Origin: Opitutaceae bacterium
GTDB taxonomy: Bacteria; Verrucomicrobiota; Verrucomicrobiia; Opitutales; Opitutaceae
DNA: 64,000 nucleotides
Assembly (NCBI GenBank): GCA_030648295.1
Contig: JAUSID010000083.1
Coordinates: forward strand, 23,338-87,337
Direction of reading: 5' to 3'
Shown here piece by piece: positions 37,928 through 47,442 of the stretch (the stretch's first letter is position 1; each line of letters starts with the position of its first letter). A model generated the notes under the pieces. That model was not told where the DNA came from. It saw nothing but the letters and a program-made list of their open reading frames with translations, and ran no database searches. The position numbers were made by a program, and so were the translations under genes.

Positions 37928-39400
37928 ATGAACCTCCCCGCCGACGACACCGGACTGCTGCATCGCTACGCGGCCGAGGGTTGCGAGGAGGCATTCGGCG
38001 AACTCGTGCGCCGGCATCTGAATCTCGTCTACGGTTGCGCACTGCGCCGCGTCGGCGGCGACACCCATCTGGCGGAGGATGTGTGCCAGCAGGTCTTCTC
38101 CGCGCTGGCGCGAGACGCGTCCGTGCTTTCTCGCCGGGCCGTGCTCGGCGGGTGGCTTTTCACCACCACCCGGTTCATTGCCGCCCAGGCCGTGCGCACC
38201 GAACGCCGGCGCCAGAGCCGTGAGCAGGAGGCCGAAACCATGACCGAACTCACTGCCGAACCGGCGCCTGCTCCTGACTGGAACAGCCTGCGTCCTGTCC
38301 TCGACCAAACCATTGACGAACTCGCGGAGCCGGACCGCGAGGCTGTCCTGCTGCGTTTTTTCGAGGGCCGCTCGTTCGCCGAAGTCGGCGCGCGGCTGCG
38401 GCTGACCGAGAACGCGGCGCGGATGCGCGTGGATCGTGCGCTCGACAAGATGCATGCCCTGCTCTCGCGGCGCGGCGTGAATTCCACGACCGCGGCACTT
38501 GCGCTCGCGCTGTCTGGCCAGGCGAGCGCCGCCGTACCGGCCGGACTTGCCGCCAGCGTGACGACGGCAGCGCTGGCCGGCGGTGCGGTCGGAATGGTCA
38601 CAATGTCGACCGGTGCATTCAGCAGCGGAGCCACCGCGGCCGGAAAATTTATGAGCATGACCAAACTTCAGCTGGCTCTCAGTGGCGCGCTCGTGATTGC
38701 CTGCGTCACAGGTTTCATCGTACAGGCCGACACTAACGCGCACCTTCGCGAGGAGGCCATCCGGCTGCGCCAGGAAAACGCCGCGCTCGAGCCATCGCAG
38801 GAGCAGAATCGCCAGCTGGTCCGCGCGGCCGCCGAATTCGCCGAGATGCGGAGCGACGATGCGGAGTTCGCGAATCTCCAGCAGCAGGCGGACACGCTGC
38901 GGACCCGTTTGCAGCAGCTCGCCCGCGCCCATGACGCACGTCTCGCTGCGGAGGCGCAAAAGCCGCAGTTTGACCGGCTGCCGGTGCCACGTTTTCAGCT
39001 GCGGCCAGCGTATCCGGCGCAGATGCGCAAGGCCGGAATCTCGGGCGAAGTGATCGTAGACTTCATCGTCGACCCCAACGGCGAGGTGAGGAATGCGTCC
39101 GCGCGGCAATCTTCAAGGCCCGACTTCGAGTCCGCGGCGATCGAAGCCGTCAGCGGGTGGAAATTCAAACCGGGTGAGAAAGGCGCTCGCGCCGTATCCA
39201 CCCGGATGCAGGTTCCGGTTGTCTTCACCGTCAACGGAGGCGTTGCGCCGCCGCCGCTGGCGACAACGGACCCAGTGCCCCCGGGCGCGCCGAATGGGAC
39301 GGACGCTGCGGCGGGCGCTCCATCGAAAATAGAGGAATTCGTGCGGTTGAAAGCGTTCACCGTCGCGGTCGAACGCGAGTCAAACACCGGGCCGAGGTGA
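37928..39400 (+). CDS. ECF-type RNA polymerase sigma factor fused to TM helix, coiled coil and TonB C-terminal domain
   Basis: EAFGELVRRHLNLVYGCALRRVGGDTHLAEDVCQQVFSALAR (sigma r2), EPDREAVLLRFFEGRSFAEVGARLRLTENAARMRVDRALDKM (sigma r4), TM LQLALSGALVIACVTGFIV, coiled coil LREEAIRLRQENAALEP..., TonB_C RPAYPAQMRKAGISGEVIVDFIVDPNGEVRNASARQSS..AIEAVSGWKFKPG. Confidence 0.9.
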   Translation: MNLPADDTGLLHRYAAEGCEEAFGELVRRHLNLVYGCALRRVGGDTHLAEDVCQQVFSALARDASVLSRRAVLGGWLFTTTRFIAAQAVRTERRRQSREQEAETMTELTAEPAPAPDWNSLRPVLDQTIDELAEPDREAVLLRFFEGRSFAEVGARLRLTENAARMRVDRALDKMHALLSRRGVNSTTAALALALSGQASAAVPAGLAASVTTAALAGGAVGMVTMSTGAFSSGATAAGKFMSMTKLQLALSGALVIACVTGFIVQADTNAHLREEAIRLRQENAALEPSQEQNRQLVRAAAEFAEMRSDDAEFANLQQQADTLRTRLQQLARAHDARLAAEAQKPQFDRLPVPRFQLRPAYPAQMRKAGISGEVIVDFIVDPNGEVRNASARQSSRPDFESAAIEAVSGWKFKPGEKGARAVSTRMQVPVVFTVNGGVAPPPLATTDPVPPGAPNGTDAAAGAPSKIEEFVRLKAFTVAVERESNTGPR

Positions 39401-39406
39401 GACGAA

Positions 39407-39742
39407 ATGTCATCGCGTCACGAAAATCCAATCATGTCCTCCGCGCGCTGGTGGTCCGTCGCATTCGTCACATTGAGTGTCGGGCTGGGTGCCGGGATGC
39501 TGCTGCAAAGCCAGTCGGCATCCGCGTTGCGCACGGAAATCACGCTGCGGCGCGAAGAGAATCAAAAGCTTGGCCGGCTTCGCGCTGAATATTTGGAGCT
39601 TTTGCGAGCGCAGCCGTCCGACGCCGAGTTGCAGCGGCTGCGTTCCGATCATGCGGCCGTCTTGCGGCTGCGAGCCGAGATCAATGCGTTGAAAGCGCGC
39701 GCCGATGCCATGGCTCGGCAGCAAACCGCCGTGTCGCCATGA
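39407..39742 (+). CDS. Small membrane-anchored coiled-coil protein
   Basis: SARWWSVAFVTLSVGLGAGMLL TM; LRTEITLRREENQKLGRLRAEYLELL...LQRLRSDHAAVLRLRAEINALKAR coiled coil; 6 bp after the sigma-TonB gene. Confidence 0.75.
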   Translation: MSSRHENPIMSSARWWSVAFVTLSVGLGAGMLLQSQSASALRTEITLRREENQKLGRLRAEYLELLRAQPSDAELQRLRSDHAAVLRLRAEINALKARADAMARQQTAVSP

Positions 39743-39814
39743 AACGACCCGCGTTACGATCGCGCGAGCAGCGGCTGGGCCGCGCCCGCTGACGCGTGCT
39801 CCACCTGATTCTGC

Positions 39815-42800
39815 TCAGAACGTTGCCCTGATCCCAAACGTCCAGAGCGAGGCGTAGTCGATCCGCTGCCGGAATTGCGCATGCGCCGGGGTGCTCGGTC
39901 CGAAGATCTGGATGTCCTCGGTCGCGTCGCCGACGTTCCGCAGGTTCGCGTAGACGGCCCAACCCTTTCGAAACTGGTATTCGCCGAGGACGTCGACGTA
40001 GAGGCGCTTCGACCCCCATTGGAATGTACCCGGCTCGATACCGGTGCCGTTCACCGCGGCCCGGCGCTGGCGTCCGCGATAGTTCCAGTTGGTCCGCACA
40101 TTGAATTTCTGGCGCGTCAGACTGACGCCCCAGCTGGCGCTGCGGGGAATATAGCCGGCGAAATTGGCGGACGCGTCGCCAATCGCGCGCTGCGAGCTGG
40201 CATTGGCGAACACCTGGATGCCGCGCGCCCAGTGCGGCAGGAACGTCAGGACCTGCTTGTAGTTGAACTGGATGCCCTGCATCCGGACCCGGCCCTCGAT
40301 GTTGTGCTGGGTGGCCACGTCGTAGCCGTCATACAGCTCGGGGTTGAGGCCGTAGAGCGCAAGAAACTCGGGCGAGGCGGGAAACACCGTGTTGCCGAAG
40401 AAGTTTTCAAAATCGCGGCGAAACGCCGCCACGGAGATCTGGCCGACCCCTTGGAAATAATGCTCCAGCCGCACATTGAAGGTGCGCGCGCTCCACGCCT
40501 TGATGCCGGCATTGTTGACCCGGATGAGATTACTCGGGCCCGGCGGCTCGTCGGTATTCGGCAAGGTGAGGCCGCCAGCGTACTGGTTGAAATTCGGCCG
40601 CCCCACCGAGTGGTAGTACGCCGCGCGGGCAATCAGGTTCTCCCGGATGTTGTAGCTGGTGTTCAGGCTCGGGAAGAGCCGCAGATATTCCTTTTCCGTC
40701 CGGGTGCCGCGATCGAGGTACGTCAGCCGCGAGACCTCCAGCGCATCCGAGGTAATCGGCAGCGGCCGGCCGTTCGCCCCCAGCACGGGCCGGCCCTGCG
40801 CGTCACGCTGGATGTTGCGCGTCGGGTCGGTCAGCGGCCCCTCGGCCTTGATGTTCGTCTGTTCGCCGCGCACGCCGCCAACAAGCTTGAGCCGGCGGTT
40901 CAGCAAGCTGACGTCGCCCCGCAGGTAGAGGGCGGAAATAATCTCCTCGGCGTGCTTCGAGTTGCTCACCGCGGTGCGGTAGTTGTTGTTCTCGTTTTCC
41001 GAGAAGTGCGCCGGGTGGGCGCTGTAATACTCCCACACCTTGCGATTGCTCACGCTCTGCGCCTGGCCGAAGCCGAAGGGCATGATTCGCTCCGAGAAGA
41101 TCGGGTCGAGGAACTGCGCGGCGTTGTCATCGCCCGTCCCGGTGGAACTCCCCCGGCCGTCGGGCCCGACGAAATTATAGGCCAGGGTGTGGTCCCGCGC
41201 ATCGCGGATGGACTGGCGCAGGTCGAAGCCGGTCTTCAGGGTGAACGGAACGCGGGTGTAGAAGTTGCGCCGCAGGCTGCCATACGCCGTGCGCTGCAGG
41301 TCGCGGGTGACGTCGCGATCGCTCGACGCGGAAATCACGGAGTAGCTGGCAATCTGATACGGGTCCACCGGCGCGCCGCTGGAGTCCGTCACCGCGATCT
41401 CGCGCGGCCGCAGGTAAAAGATGTCGTCGAAGTCCACGGTCACGCCGGTGCGGCGCAGGGTGACGTTGCGGAAGAAGCCCTGCTCGGCGTCGCGGTTGTA
41501 GTCGCTTTGCTGCGACATGCCCAGGCCGCCCACGGCCCGCCAGACCGGCCCGTCGTGGCGCCAGACGAACGTGGGCATGTAGGTGCGGTTGAAGCGGTTT
41601 CTCTCCTGGTGCGCCGTGGTCACGTTGCCGGCGCCGCGGGCGCCCTGCGTCGACGTGGTGGTGAAACCGGCGATCCGCAGCGGATTGAAGGTGATGTTGT
41701 TCACCACGAAACGGCCGTCGAACGACGAGTACTGGAACGCGAAGGTCACGCGGTCGCGGGACGTGAGCTTGTAGTCCACCGTCGCCCCGAAGGAGCGCCG
41801 GGTGGTAACCTTGGGCGCATCCTGCACGCGGTAGCTGGAAAGATATGGCTGGTCGGGCGTGGTGTGCGGAAAGGCGTTGCCGTTGGTCGCCGCGCCGGCG
41901 CCCCGCCAGGTGTTCTGCGTATTGTCCTGCGGCGAATAGTTCGTCGAATAGCCGCCCGACACGGTATAGCCGAAACGCTTGCTCACCGGAGCCACATACG
42001 AGAAATCGAATCCCGGGTGCACATTGCGCGTCGGCGACGGCTTGGGACCGGGCACCTTCTTGAAGTCGCGCGCATTGTCACGCATCATGACGTAGACGCT
42101 GCCGTTGAACACGGGGCGCACGCGCTCAAACGAACTCCGCGGCACCATGTTCACCGAACCGGCCAGCGCCGAGCCCTGGGACTCGGGCGTCGGTGAATAC
42201 ATCACCTCGATCCGCGAAAGGTTGTTGATCGAGATCATGTCCGACTGCACCGCCCGGCCCGTGCCGAGGTTCGCCGCGGTGGCGACACTGAAGCCGTCGA
42301 CCGTGACCGGAACGTTGGAGGAGGGCACGCCATTGATCGAGATGTCGCGGGCGTTGCCGCCGGTATAGTCGATGGTCACGCCGGGAAGAAACTTCAGGAA
42401 CTCCGCCGCGTTGCCCTCGGCCACGTTGCCAAATTCCTCGGTCGAGACCACCTCCTTCATATTGGCGGCGAAGCGCTGCTCGTTGATCGCCAGGGCGGCG
42501 CCCTCCATCTCGCGGTAGGTCTCCACCACCATCTCGTCGAGCTTCACCACGCCTTCATCGGGCCTGGCCGGGGAGGCCGCGAACGTCACGTCATGTTCCA
42601 CGCTCCGGCCGCCCGTGACCGTGACGGATGTTGTCTGCGGCGGCAGTCCGGTGAAGAACGTGGTTACCCGCGCCGTGCCGGCCGGTACATTGTTCAGCTG
42701 ATAATTGCCATCGGCATCGCTGAAGGTTTCGAGCTTCGTGCCTTCAACGGTGATCCGCGCGCTGGCGAGATACTCACCGCTGCGCGAATTGAGCACGCGC

Positions 42801-42916
42801 CCCTCGATGGCACCAAGCGACGCGGTTTGCGCCACAAGCGGGCAGTGATGCAGGAATCCGATGGCAACGGCGACGCACAGGGAGAATACGGGCGAAACGA
42901 AAGATCGAGGATTCAT
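39815..42916 (-). CDS. TonB-dependent receptor with N-terminal carboxypeptidase-regulatory-like domain
   Basis: GAIEGRVLNSRSGEYLASARITVEGTKLETFSDADGNYQLNNVPAG; plug VVSTEEFGNVAEGNAAEFLKFLPGVTIDYTGGNARDISINGVPSSNVPVTVDG; C-terminal ASLWTFGIRATF. Confidence 0.92.
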   Translation of the reverse strand: MNPRSFVSPVFSLCVAVAIGFLHHCPLVAQTASLGAIEGRVLNSRSGEYLASARITVEGTKLETFSDADGNYQLNNVPAGTARVTTFFTGLPPQTTSVTVTGGRSVEHDVTFAASPARPDEGVVKLDEMVVETYREMEGAALAINEQRFAANMKEVVSTEEFGNVAEGNAAEFLKFLPGVTIDYTGGNARDISINGVPSSNVPVTVDGFSVATAANLGTGRAVQSDMISINNLSRIEVMYSPTPESQGSALAGSVNMVPRSSFERVRPVFNGSVYVMMRDNARDFKKVPGPKPSPTRNVHPGFDFSYVAPVSKRFGYTVSGGYSTNYSPQDNTQNTWRGAGAATNGNAFPHTTPDQPYLSSYRVQDAPKVTTRRSFGATVDYKLTSRDRVTFAFQYSSFDGRFVVNNITFNPLRIAGFTTTSTQGARGAGNVTTAHQERNRFNRTYMPTFVWRHDGPVWRAVGGLGMSQQSDYNRDAEQGFFRNVTLRRTGVTVDFDDIFYLRPREIAVTDSSGAPVDPYQIASYSVISASSDRDVTRDLQRTAYGSLRRNFYTRVPFTLKTGFDLRQSIRDARDHTLAYNFVGPDGRGSSTGTGDDNAAQFLDPIFSERIMPFGFGQAQSVSNRKVWEYYSAHPAHFSENENNNYRTAVSNSKHAEEIISALYLRGDVSLLNRRLKLVGGVRGEQTNIKAEGPLTDPTRNIQRDAQGRPVLGANGRPLPITSDALEVSRLTYLDRGTRTEKEYLRLFPSLNTSYNIRENLIARAAYYHSVGRPNFNQYAGGLTLPNTDEPPGPSNLIRVNNAGIKAWSARTFNVRLEHYFQGVGQISVAAFRRDFENFFGNTVFPASPEFLALYGLNPELYDGYDVATQHNIEGRVRMQGIQFNYKQVLTFLPHWARGIQVFANASSQRAIGDASANFAGYIPRSASWGVSLTRQKFNVRTNWNYRGRQRRAAVNGTGIEPGTFQWGSKRLYVDVLGEYQFRKGWAVYANLRNVGDATEDIQIFGPSTPAHAQFRQRIDYASLWTFGIRATF

Positions 42917-43138
42917 AAGCAGCCAGGGGTTGGGCCCAAACGCACGCCGTGTCGGCGACATGCGCCGGCGCAGCCGGTTTAGGGACGTCGGGTGACGCAG
43001 TGGTTGCGGGAGTGCGCTTCACCACGCGTCCAGCGTCGACGCGATTTGCCTGACAAATCCGTAAGCTCCGGGCAGCCCGCCCTCGTGCGCGCAGGCCCGC
43101 ATTGGACGCAGCGCCTTCGCGTTCGGCCAGGCCGTGGA

Positions 43139-44857
43139 TCAGGCGTGCCCCGCGCGAACGCGCCGGCGCTTCGGTTGCGTGCGGCGCGATGCCCGCTTTG
43201 CCGCAGGCTTGTTGCTTGTGCGCCGCTTCGCGGTCTTGGGCGCAGCCGGTCCCCTTTTATCTTCCTTTGAGCGCCGGTTGCTCTGCCATTCGGCATCATT
43301 GTCCGCCGCAATCCGCGCCATCGACCTGCCCGTCAATACCGAGCGATCGTCCTGCCGCGCCGAAACCGCTTTCGCCGGCGGGCCTGATTTGGCCAGGAGC
43401 CACATCGGTTTCGATGAGTCGCTCTTGATCCGAAAAATATGCCATTCCCCTTTCATCTTCTTTCCGTGCAGCCGAAGCTTCAGGTCTCCTTTTTCGTGGC
43501 TGCCGCGCAGCAACTCGTAGGTACCGATATCCCAGACCATCACCGTGCCGCCGCCGTATTGTCCTTTCGGGATCGTGCCCTCGAACCGCAGGTAGTCGAT
43601 TGGATGATCCTCCACTTCGAACGCAGCCCGCTTCACGCCAAGTTCATACGGCGGACCTTTCGGGACCGCCCACGATTTCAGCGTGCCGTCCATCTCGAGC
43701 CGGAAATCATAATGCAGGTGGCTCGCCGCGTGTTTCTGGATCACGAAGCGAAGCGCTCCTTCGGGCGCGGCCGCGGCCGGCGCAGCGGCACCCGGTTCCG
43801 CCGTTTGGGTGAAGTCCCGTTTCGCGGCGTAGCGGGCGAGCGAGGAGCGACGCCCCTTCGTGGGCGGGGGTGATGAGGCCGGCGGTTCGGCCGTTGCGTC
43901 ACGCCCACGCCAACCCGGCGAGGGGCGGCGTGAACGCCGACGCGGTTTCAGCTGGAGGAACGCATCGGGGAGTTGCTGCTTCGTCGTCAGCACCGGCGCG
44001 AAAAGGTCGCCGAGCTTCCGCACGCGTTTCAACGCCTCGTCCGGCGTGAAAAACAACGCGTCGCGGTCTTTCGCCTTTCGCGCCTTCGTCAGCTCCACCC
44101 ACGTGAGCGGCATCGAGATGTACGGCTCGTCGCGTTTGCCGCGCATGGCGTACACGCACACCGTCGTCTTCGACTGCGTGTTCTGCGACCAGTCGATCAT
44201 CACCTTCTTTTTGCGCAGCGCCTTTGCCATCGCGCTGATGATCAGTCCGGGATGCTGGCGCTCGAGCAACTCCGCCACGCTCTTGGCGAACGGCTGCGTT
44301 GCCGCATAGGTCACCGGCGTGTTCAACGGCACATAAATCTGGATACCTTTCGAACCAGAAACTTTCGGAAACGACTCGAGCCGCAGCCCGTCGAAAACGT
44401 CCTTCAGGAGCATTGCGACTTCGATGCAGGCGAAAATGTCGGCCCCCTCGCCCGGATCCAAATCGAACGCGACATGGGTCGGCGTATCGATATCCGGCAC
44501 GCGATGCAGAAACGGGTGAAACTCGATCGCGCCGAGATTCGCGCACCACGCGAGTGTTTCCGGATTGTTGACGAGGATGTAATTGATGTAGCCCTCGTGG
44601 CGATTCCGCGGCACGCGAAACGTCGTGATCCAGTCGGGCGCGTGCTTCGGCGCGTCCTTCTCGTAGAAACTCCCGCCCTTCACCCCGTCGGGAAACCGGA
44701 TGAGGGTAACCGGCCGGTTCTCGAGGTGGGGCAGGATGAACGGCGCGACCTCGAGGTAATAGCGGATCATCTGGCCCTTGGTGAATCCGTTGGGGAAATA
44801 GAGCTTGTCCGGATTCGAAAACGAAACCGGACGGAGGGCTTTCGCTTGATGCGGCAT
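43139..44857 (-). CDS. LigD-like protein: N-terminal polymerase (LigD_Pol) and C-terminal 3'-phosphoesterase (LigD_PE) domain, no ligase domain
   Basis: NPDKLYFPNGFTKGQMIRYYLEVAPFILPHLENRPVTLIRFPDGVKGGSFYEKDAPKHAPDWI (Pol); LRFVIQKHAASHLHYDFRLEMDGTLKSWAVPKGPPYELGVKRAAFEVEDHPIDYLRFEGTIPKGQYGGGTVMVWDIGTYE (PE); Lys/Arg-rich tail. Confidence 0.88.
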   Translation of the reverse strand: MPHQAKALRPVSFSNPDKLYFPNGFTKGQMIRYYLEVAPFILPHLENRPVTLIRFPDGVKGGSFYEKDAPKHAPDWITTFRVPRNRHEGYINYILVNNPETLAWCANLGAIEFHPFLHRVPDIDTPTHVAFDLDPGEGADIFACIEVAMLLKDVFDGLRLESFPKVSGSKGIQIYVPLNTPVTYAATQPFAKSVAELLERQHPGLIISAMAKALRKKKVMIDWSQNTQSKTTVCVYAMRGKRDEPYISMPLTWVELTKARKAKDRDALFFTPDEALKRVRKLGDLFAPVLTTKQQLPDAFLQLKPRRRSRRPSPGWRGRDATAEPPASSPPPTKGRRSSLARYAAKRDFTQTAEPGAAAPAAAAPEGALRFVIQKHAASHLHYDFRLEMDGTLKSWAVPKGPPYELGVKRAAFEVEDHPIDYLRFEGTIPKGQYGGGTVMVWDIGTYELLRGSHEKGDLKLRLHGKKMKGEWHIFRIKSDSSKPMWLLAKSGPPAKAVSARQDDRSVLTGRSMARIAADNDAEWQSNRRSKEDKRGPAAPKTAKRRTSNKPAAKRASRRTQPKRRRVRAGHA

Positions 44858-44914
44858 CCCCCGAAAGACCCGTGCGCGCGACGAACGTTCGCTCGTAAAC
44901 CGCGAAGCCAGAGT

Positions 44915-45007
44915 TAACCGCGAATGGACGCCAAGGGACGCGAATCCAGAGACACGAGGAGCGGCGGCAAAGCTTCCTTTTCGCTCCATTCGGGTGGATT
45001 CGCGGTT
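44915..45007. repeat. Short/diverged family E foldback element
   Basis: aaccgcgaatggacgccaagggacgcgaat ... gctccattcgggtggattcgcggtt. Confidence 0.65.
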
Positions 45008-45018
45008 AAAGTCTTGGA

Positions 45019-46110
45019 TTAGCGGATTACTTTGCGCAGCACACGGACGCGATGAGCCTCGCTGTCGCCGATGAAAATGGAGCCGTCGACATCCACGAAA
45101 ATTCCGTGCGGTCGTGCCATACCACACTGGAGCGGATCGCCGTCCGGCCCGTTGCCCTTCTGGCCGGTGCCGACCATCAGCCGCAACCGGCCGGTGCGCG
45201 CTTCAATCATCCGGATGGTATGACTCTCCGTATCGACCAGCCACGCATTGCCATCGCGATCGATGGCGATGCCCTTCGGCCCGCTCAGCGTTGCCTTCGT
45301 CGCCGGACCGTCATTGCCGGTGAATCCTTTTTGACCTGTCCCGGCGACATGTTGGATCCGACCCAGCTTCAAATCGAATTTGAAAACCTGGTTTCCCTCG
45401 CGGGTCACGAGCCACAGGTTTCCGGCCCGATCGAAATCAATCGAGCGCGGCCCGCGCAGCGGCGTTCCAGCGATGGGCGCGCCATCGGGCGTATCGCCCG
45501 GTTTCCCCGTGCCGGCGAACGTGCTAATCACGCCGCGGCGGACGTCCACGCGGCGAATGACATGATTCCCGATGTCGCAAACGTAGAGATGCCCGTCCCG
45601 GCCGAACTGAATGCTGTGCGGTGACGACAACGAAGCCTGATTCGCCGGCCCGTCATCGCCCGCATATCCACGTTTCCCGTTCCCGGCGAAGGTGGTGATG
45701 ATGCCGGTCTTCGCGTCGATCCGCCGGATGGCGTGGTTCATCATGTCCGCGATATAAATATTTCCCGCGTCATCGAACCGCAGCTCATGCGGCCGTTGGA
45801 AGGACGCTTTGAGGGCGGGACCACCGTCGCCCGAATAACCGCGTTCGCCATTGCCGGCCACGGTGCTGATCGTGCCGTCGGCAGCGACGCGCCGGATTCG
45901 CTGGCCCGTGTATTCACAAAACCAGATCGCACCGTCCGGCCCGCGCACGACACCGAACGGGTCGTTGACCTGGGCGGAAGTCGCCGGGCCGCCGTCACCG
46001 CTGAATCCGGCCACGCCGGTACCAGCAAAGGTGGAAACGCGCCAGTCGGCGCCAAAGGCGATCGAAGCGAAGGCAAATGCCAGCAGCGTGGGGCGCAGCA
46101 GTGGGGTCAT
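45019..46110 (-). CDS. NHL-repeat beta-propeller protein
   Basis: Repeated STFAGTG..GFSGDGGPATSAQ.., STVAGNGERGYSGDGGPALKASFQRPHELRFDDAGNIYIADMMNHAIRRID. Confidence 0.9.
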   Translation of the reverse strand: MTPLLRPTLLAFAFASIAFGADWRVSTFAGTGVAGFSGDGGPATSAQVNDPFGVVRGPDGAIWFCEYTGQRIRRVAADGTISTVAGNGERGYSGDGGPALKASFQRPHELRFDDAGNIYIADMMNHAIRRIDAKTGIITTFAGNGKRGYAGDDGPANQASLSSPHSIQFGRDGHLYVCDIGNHVIRRVDVRRGVISTFAGTGKPGDTPDGAPIAGTPLRGPRSIDFDRAGNLWLVTREGNQVFKFDLKLGRIQHVAGTGQKGFTGNDGPATKATLSGPKGIAIDRDGNAWLVDTESHTIRMIEARTGRLRLMVGTGQKGNGPDGDPLQCGMARPHGIFVDVDGSIFIGDSEAHRVRVLRKVIR

Positions 46111-46295
46111 CCGGCAGCGGTTTAGCGACCGGCGGATTTGCGTCGACTGTTTTTAATCCCGGCTCGGGGCGGCCAGGCCCGTGGATAGAGGTCGCGAGGT
46201 CGCCCCTGACCCGGTGTGACGTCGAACCGCGGAAGTTTTTCAGAGCCGTTTCTAGTTTCACCGCGGCTTATCCTGATTACGTTCGTGCCGCCCCG

Positions 46296-47348
46296 ATGAA
46301 AGCGCCCCGCTCCAAACGGTTCTGGTCACCGGCCACCCGATACTCAATCGGTCTTACCCTGGCCGTGATGGGCAGGTGTGCCATGGCTGCACCGCCCGCG
46401 GCCCCGCGCCCCAACCCGTCGCCGGTGTCCCGGCTCCAGCAGCCCGGTCCTTGGGACCAGGACATCGTGGTGTATCGCGTGCCGGAACAAGGACGAGCCA
46501 CGGCGCTGGCGACATTCGAACGCGCCGGCGTCGCCACAATCGCCCGGTTGCGCGACGGCCGGCTCGTCGTCGCGCACCAACATTTTCCCGCCCATCAGCC
46601 GGACGACTTCGACAAGGTGGCGGTCCGATTCTCGTCCGACGACGGCAAATCGTGGACTGCGCCCGTCGTGATCCGGTTGCGCGGACTGCCCGAGGGGATG
46701 CGGTTCCCCTTCGATCCGACGCTGGTGCCGCTGGCCGACGGCCGCGTGCGGCTCTACTTCACCTCGCTGCGCGGCCGCCGCTTCGAGGAGGCAACGCCGG
46801 CGATCTACTCGGCGGTGTCGTCGGACGCAGTCGAGTACACGGTCGAACCAGGCATGCGTTTTGGCATCGACGACCGGCCGGTAATCGATTGCGCAGTCGT
46901 GCTGCATCACGGGGTGTTTCACCTCTATTCGCCGGACAACGGGAGGGGATTCCCACCCGGCGGTCGCCGCAACGATTCGCAATCGCCGGCGGACCGTCCG
47001 CGTGAAGGCGTGGCCTATCACGCGACGAGTGTTGACGGTTTGAAATTCGAGCGCGCCGACGATGTGCAGATCGAGGGTCGCCGTCGCTGGCTCGGGAACG
47101 CGCAGTCCGATGGAAACACCATTACGTTTTTCGGCACGGGCGAGGGCGGCATCTGGACCGCCACGAGCACCGATGGATTCAGGTGGACGCTTGGGCGCAC
47201 GTGGGGCGGATTCGCCGCCGCCGATCCCGGCGCCATCGCGCTTGAGGACCGCACTCTCCTTGTGGTCGGAACATCGCCGCCGCGTCCCGGCACGAATTCG
47301 GAACGCCGCGGTCGTCCGCCACCACCTCCGCGCCGCGCGCAACCATAG
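46296..47348 (+). CDS. Exo-alpha-sialidase/glycosidase-like secreted beta-propeller protein
   Basis: Signal peptide; ATIARLRDGRLVVAHQHFP..., VRFSSDDGKSWTAPVVIRL, DPTLVPLADGRVRLYFTS. Confidence 0.75.
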   Translation: MKAPRSKRFWSPATRYSIGLTLAVMGRCAMAAPPAAPRPNPSPVSRLQQPGPWDQDIVVYRVPEQGRATALATFERAGVATIARLRDGRLVVAHQHFPAHQPDDFDKVAVRFSSDDGKSWTAPVVIRLRGLPEGMRFPFDPTLVPLADGRVRLYFTSLRGRRFEEATPAIYSAVSSDAVEYTVEPGMRFGIDDRPVIDCAVVLHHGVFHLYSPDNGRGFPPGGRRNDSQSPADRPREGVAYHATSVDGLKFERADDVQIEGRRRWLGNAQSDGNTITFFGTGEGGIWTATSTDGFRWTLGRTWGGFAAADPGAIALEDRTLLVVGTSPPRPGTNSERRGRPPPPPRRAQP

Positions 47349-47442
47349 CTGCACCGCGTGATTCTTCCTTAGCACGACCAGGTCTCGCGCCTTTCTCCCG
47401 TCAAAACTCCACGCGCCACGGCATCACCATTCCCTTCCCACC

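Noticed and set aside
39875-42196. 773-aa plus-strand ORF opposite the TonB-dependent receptor
   Set aside because: Arg/Val/His-rich high-GC shadow frame with no recognisable motif; the minus strand reads as a clear receptor.
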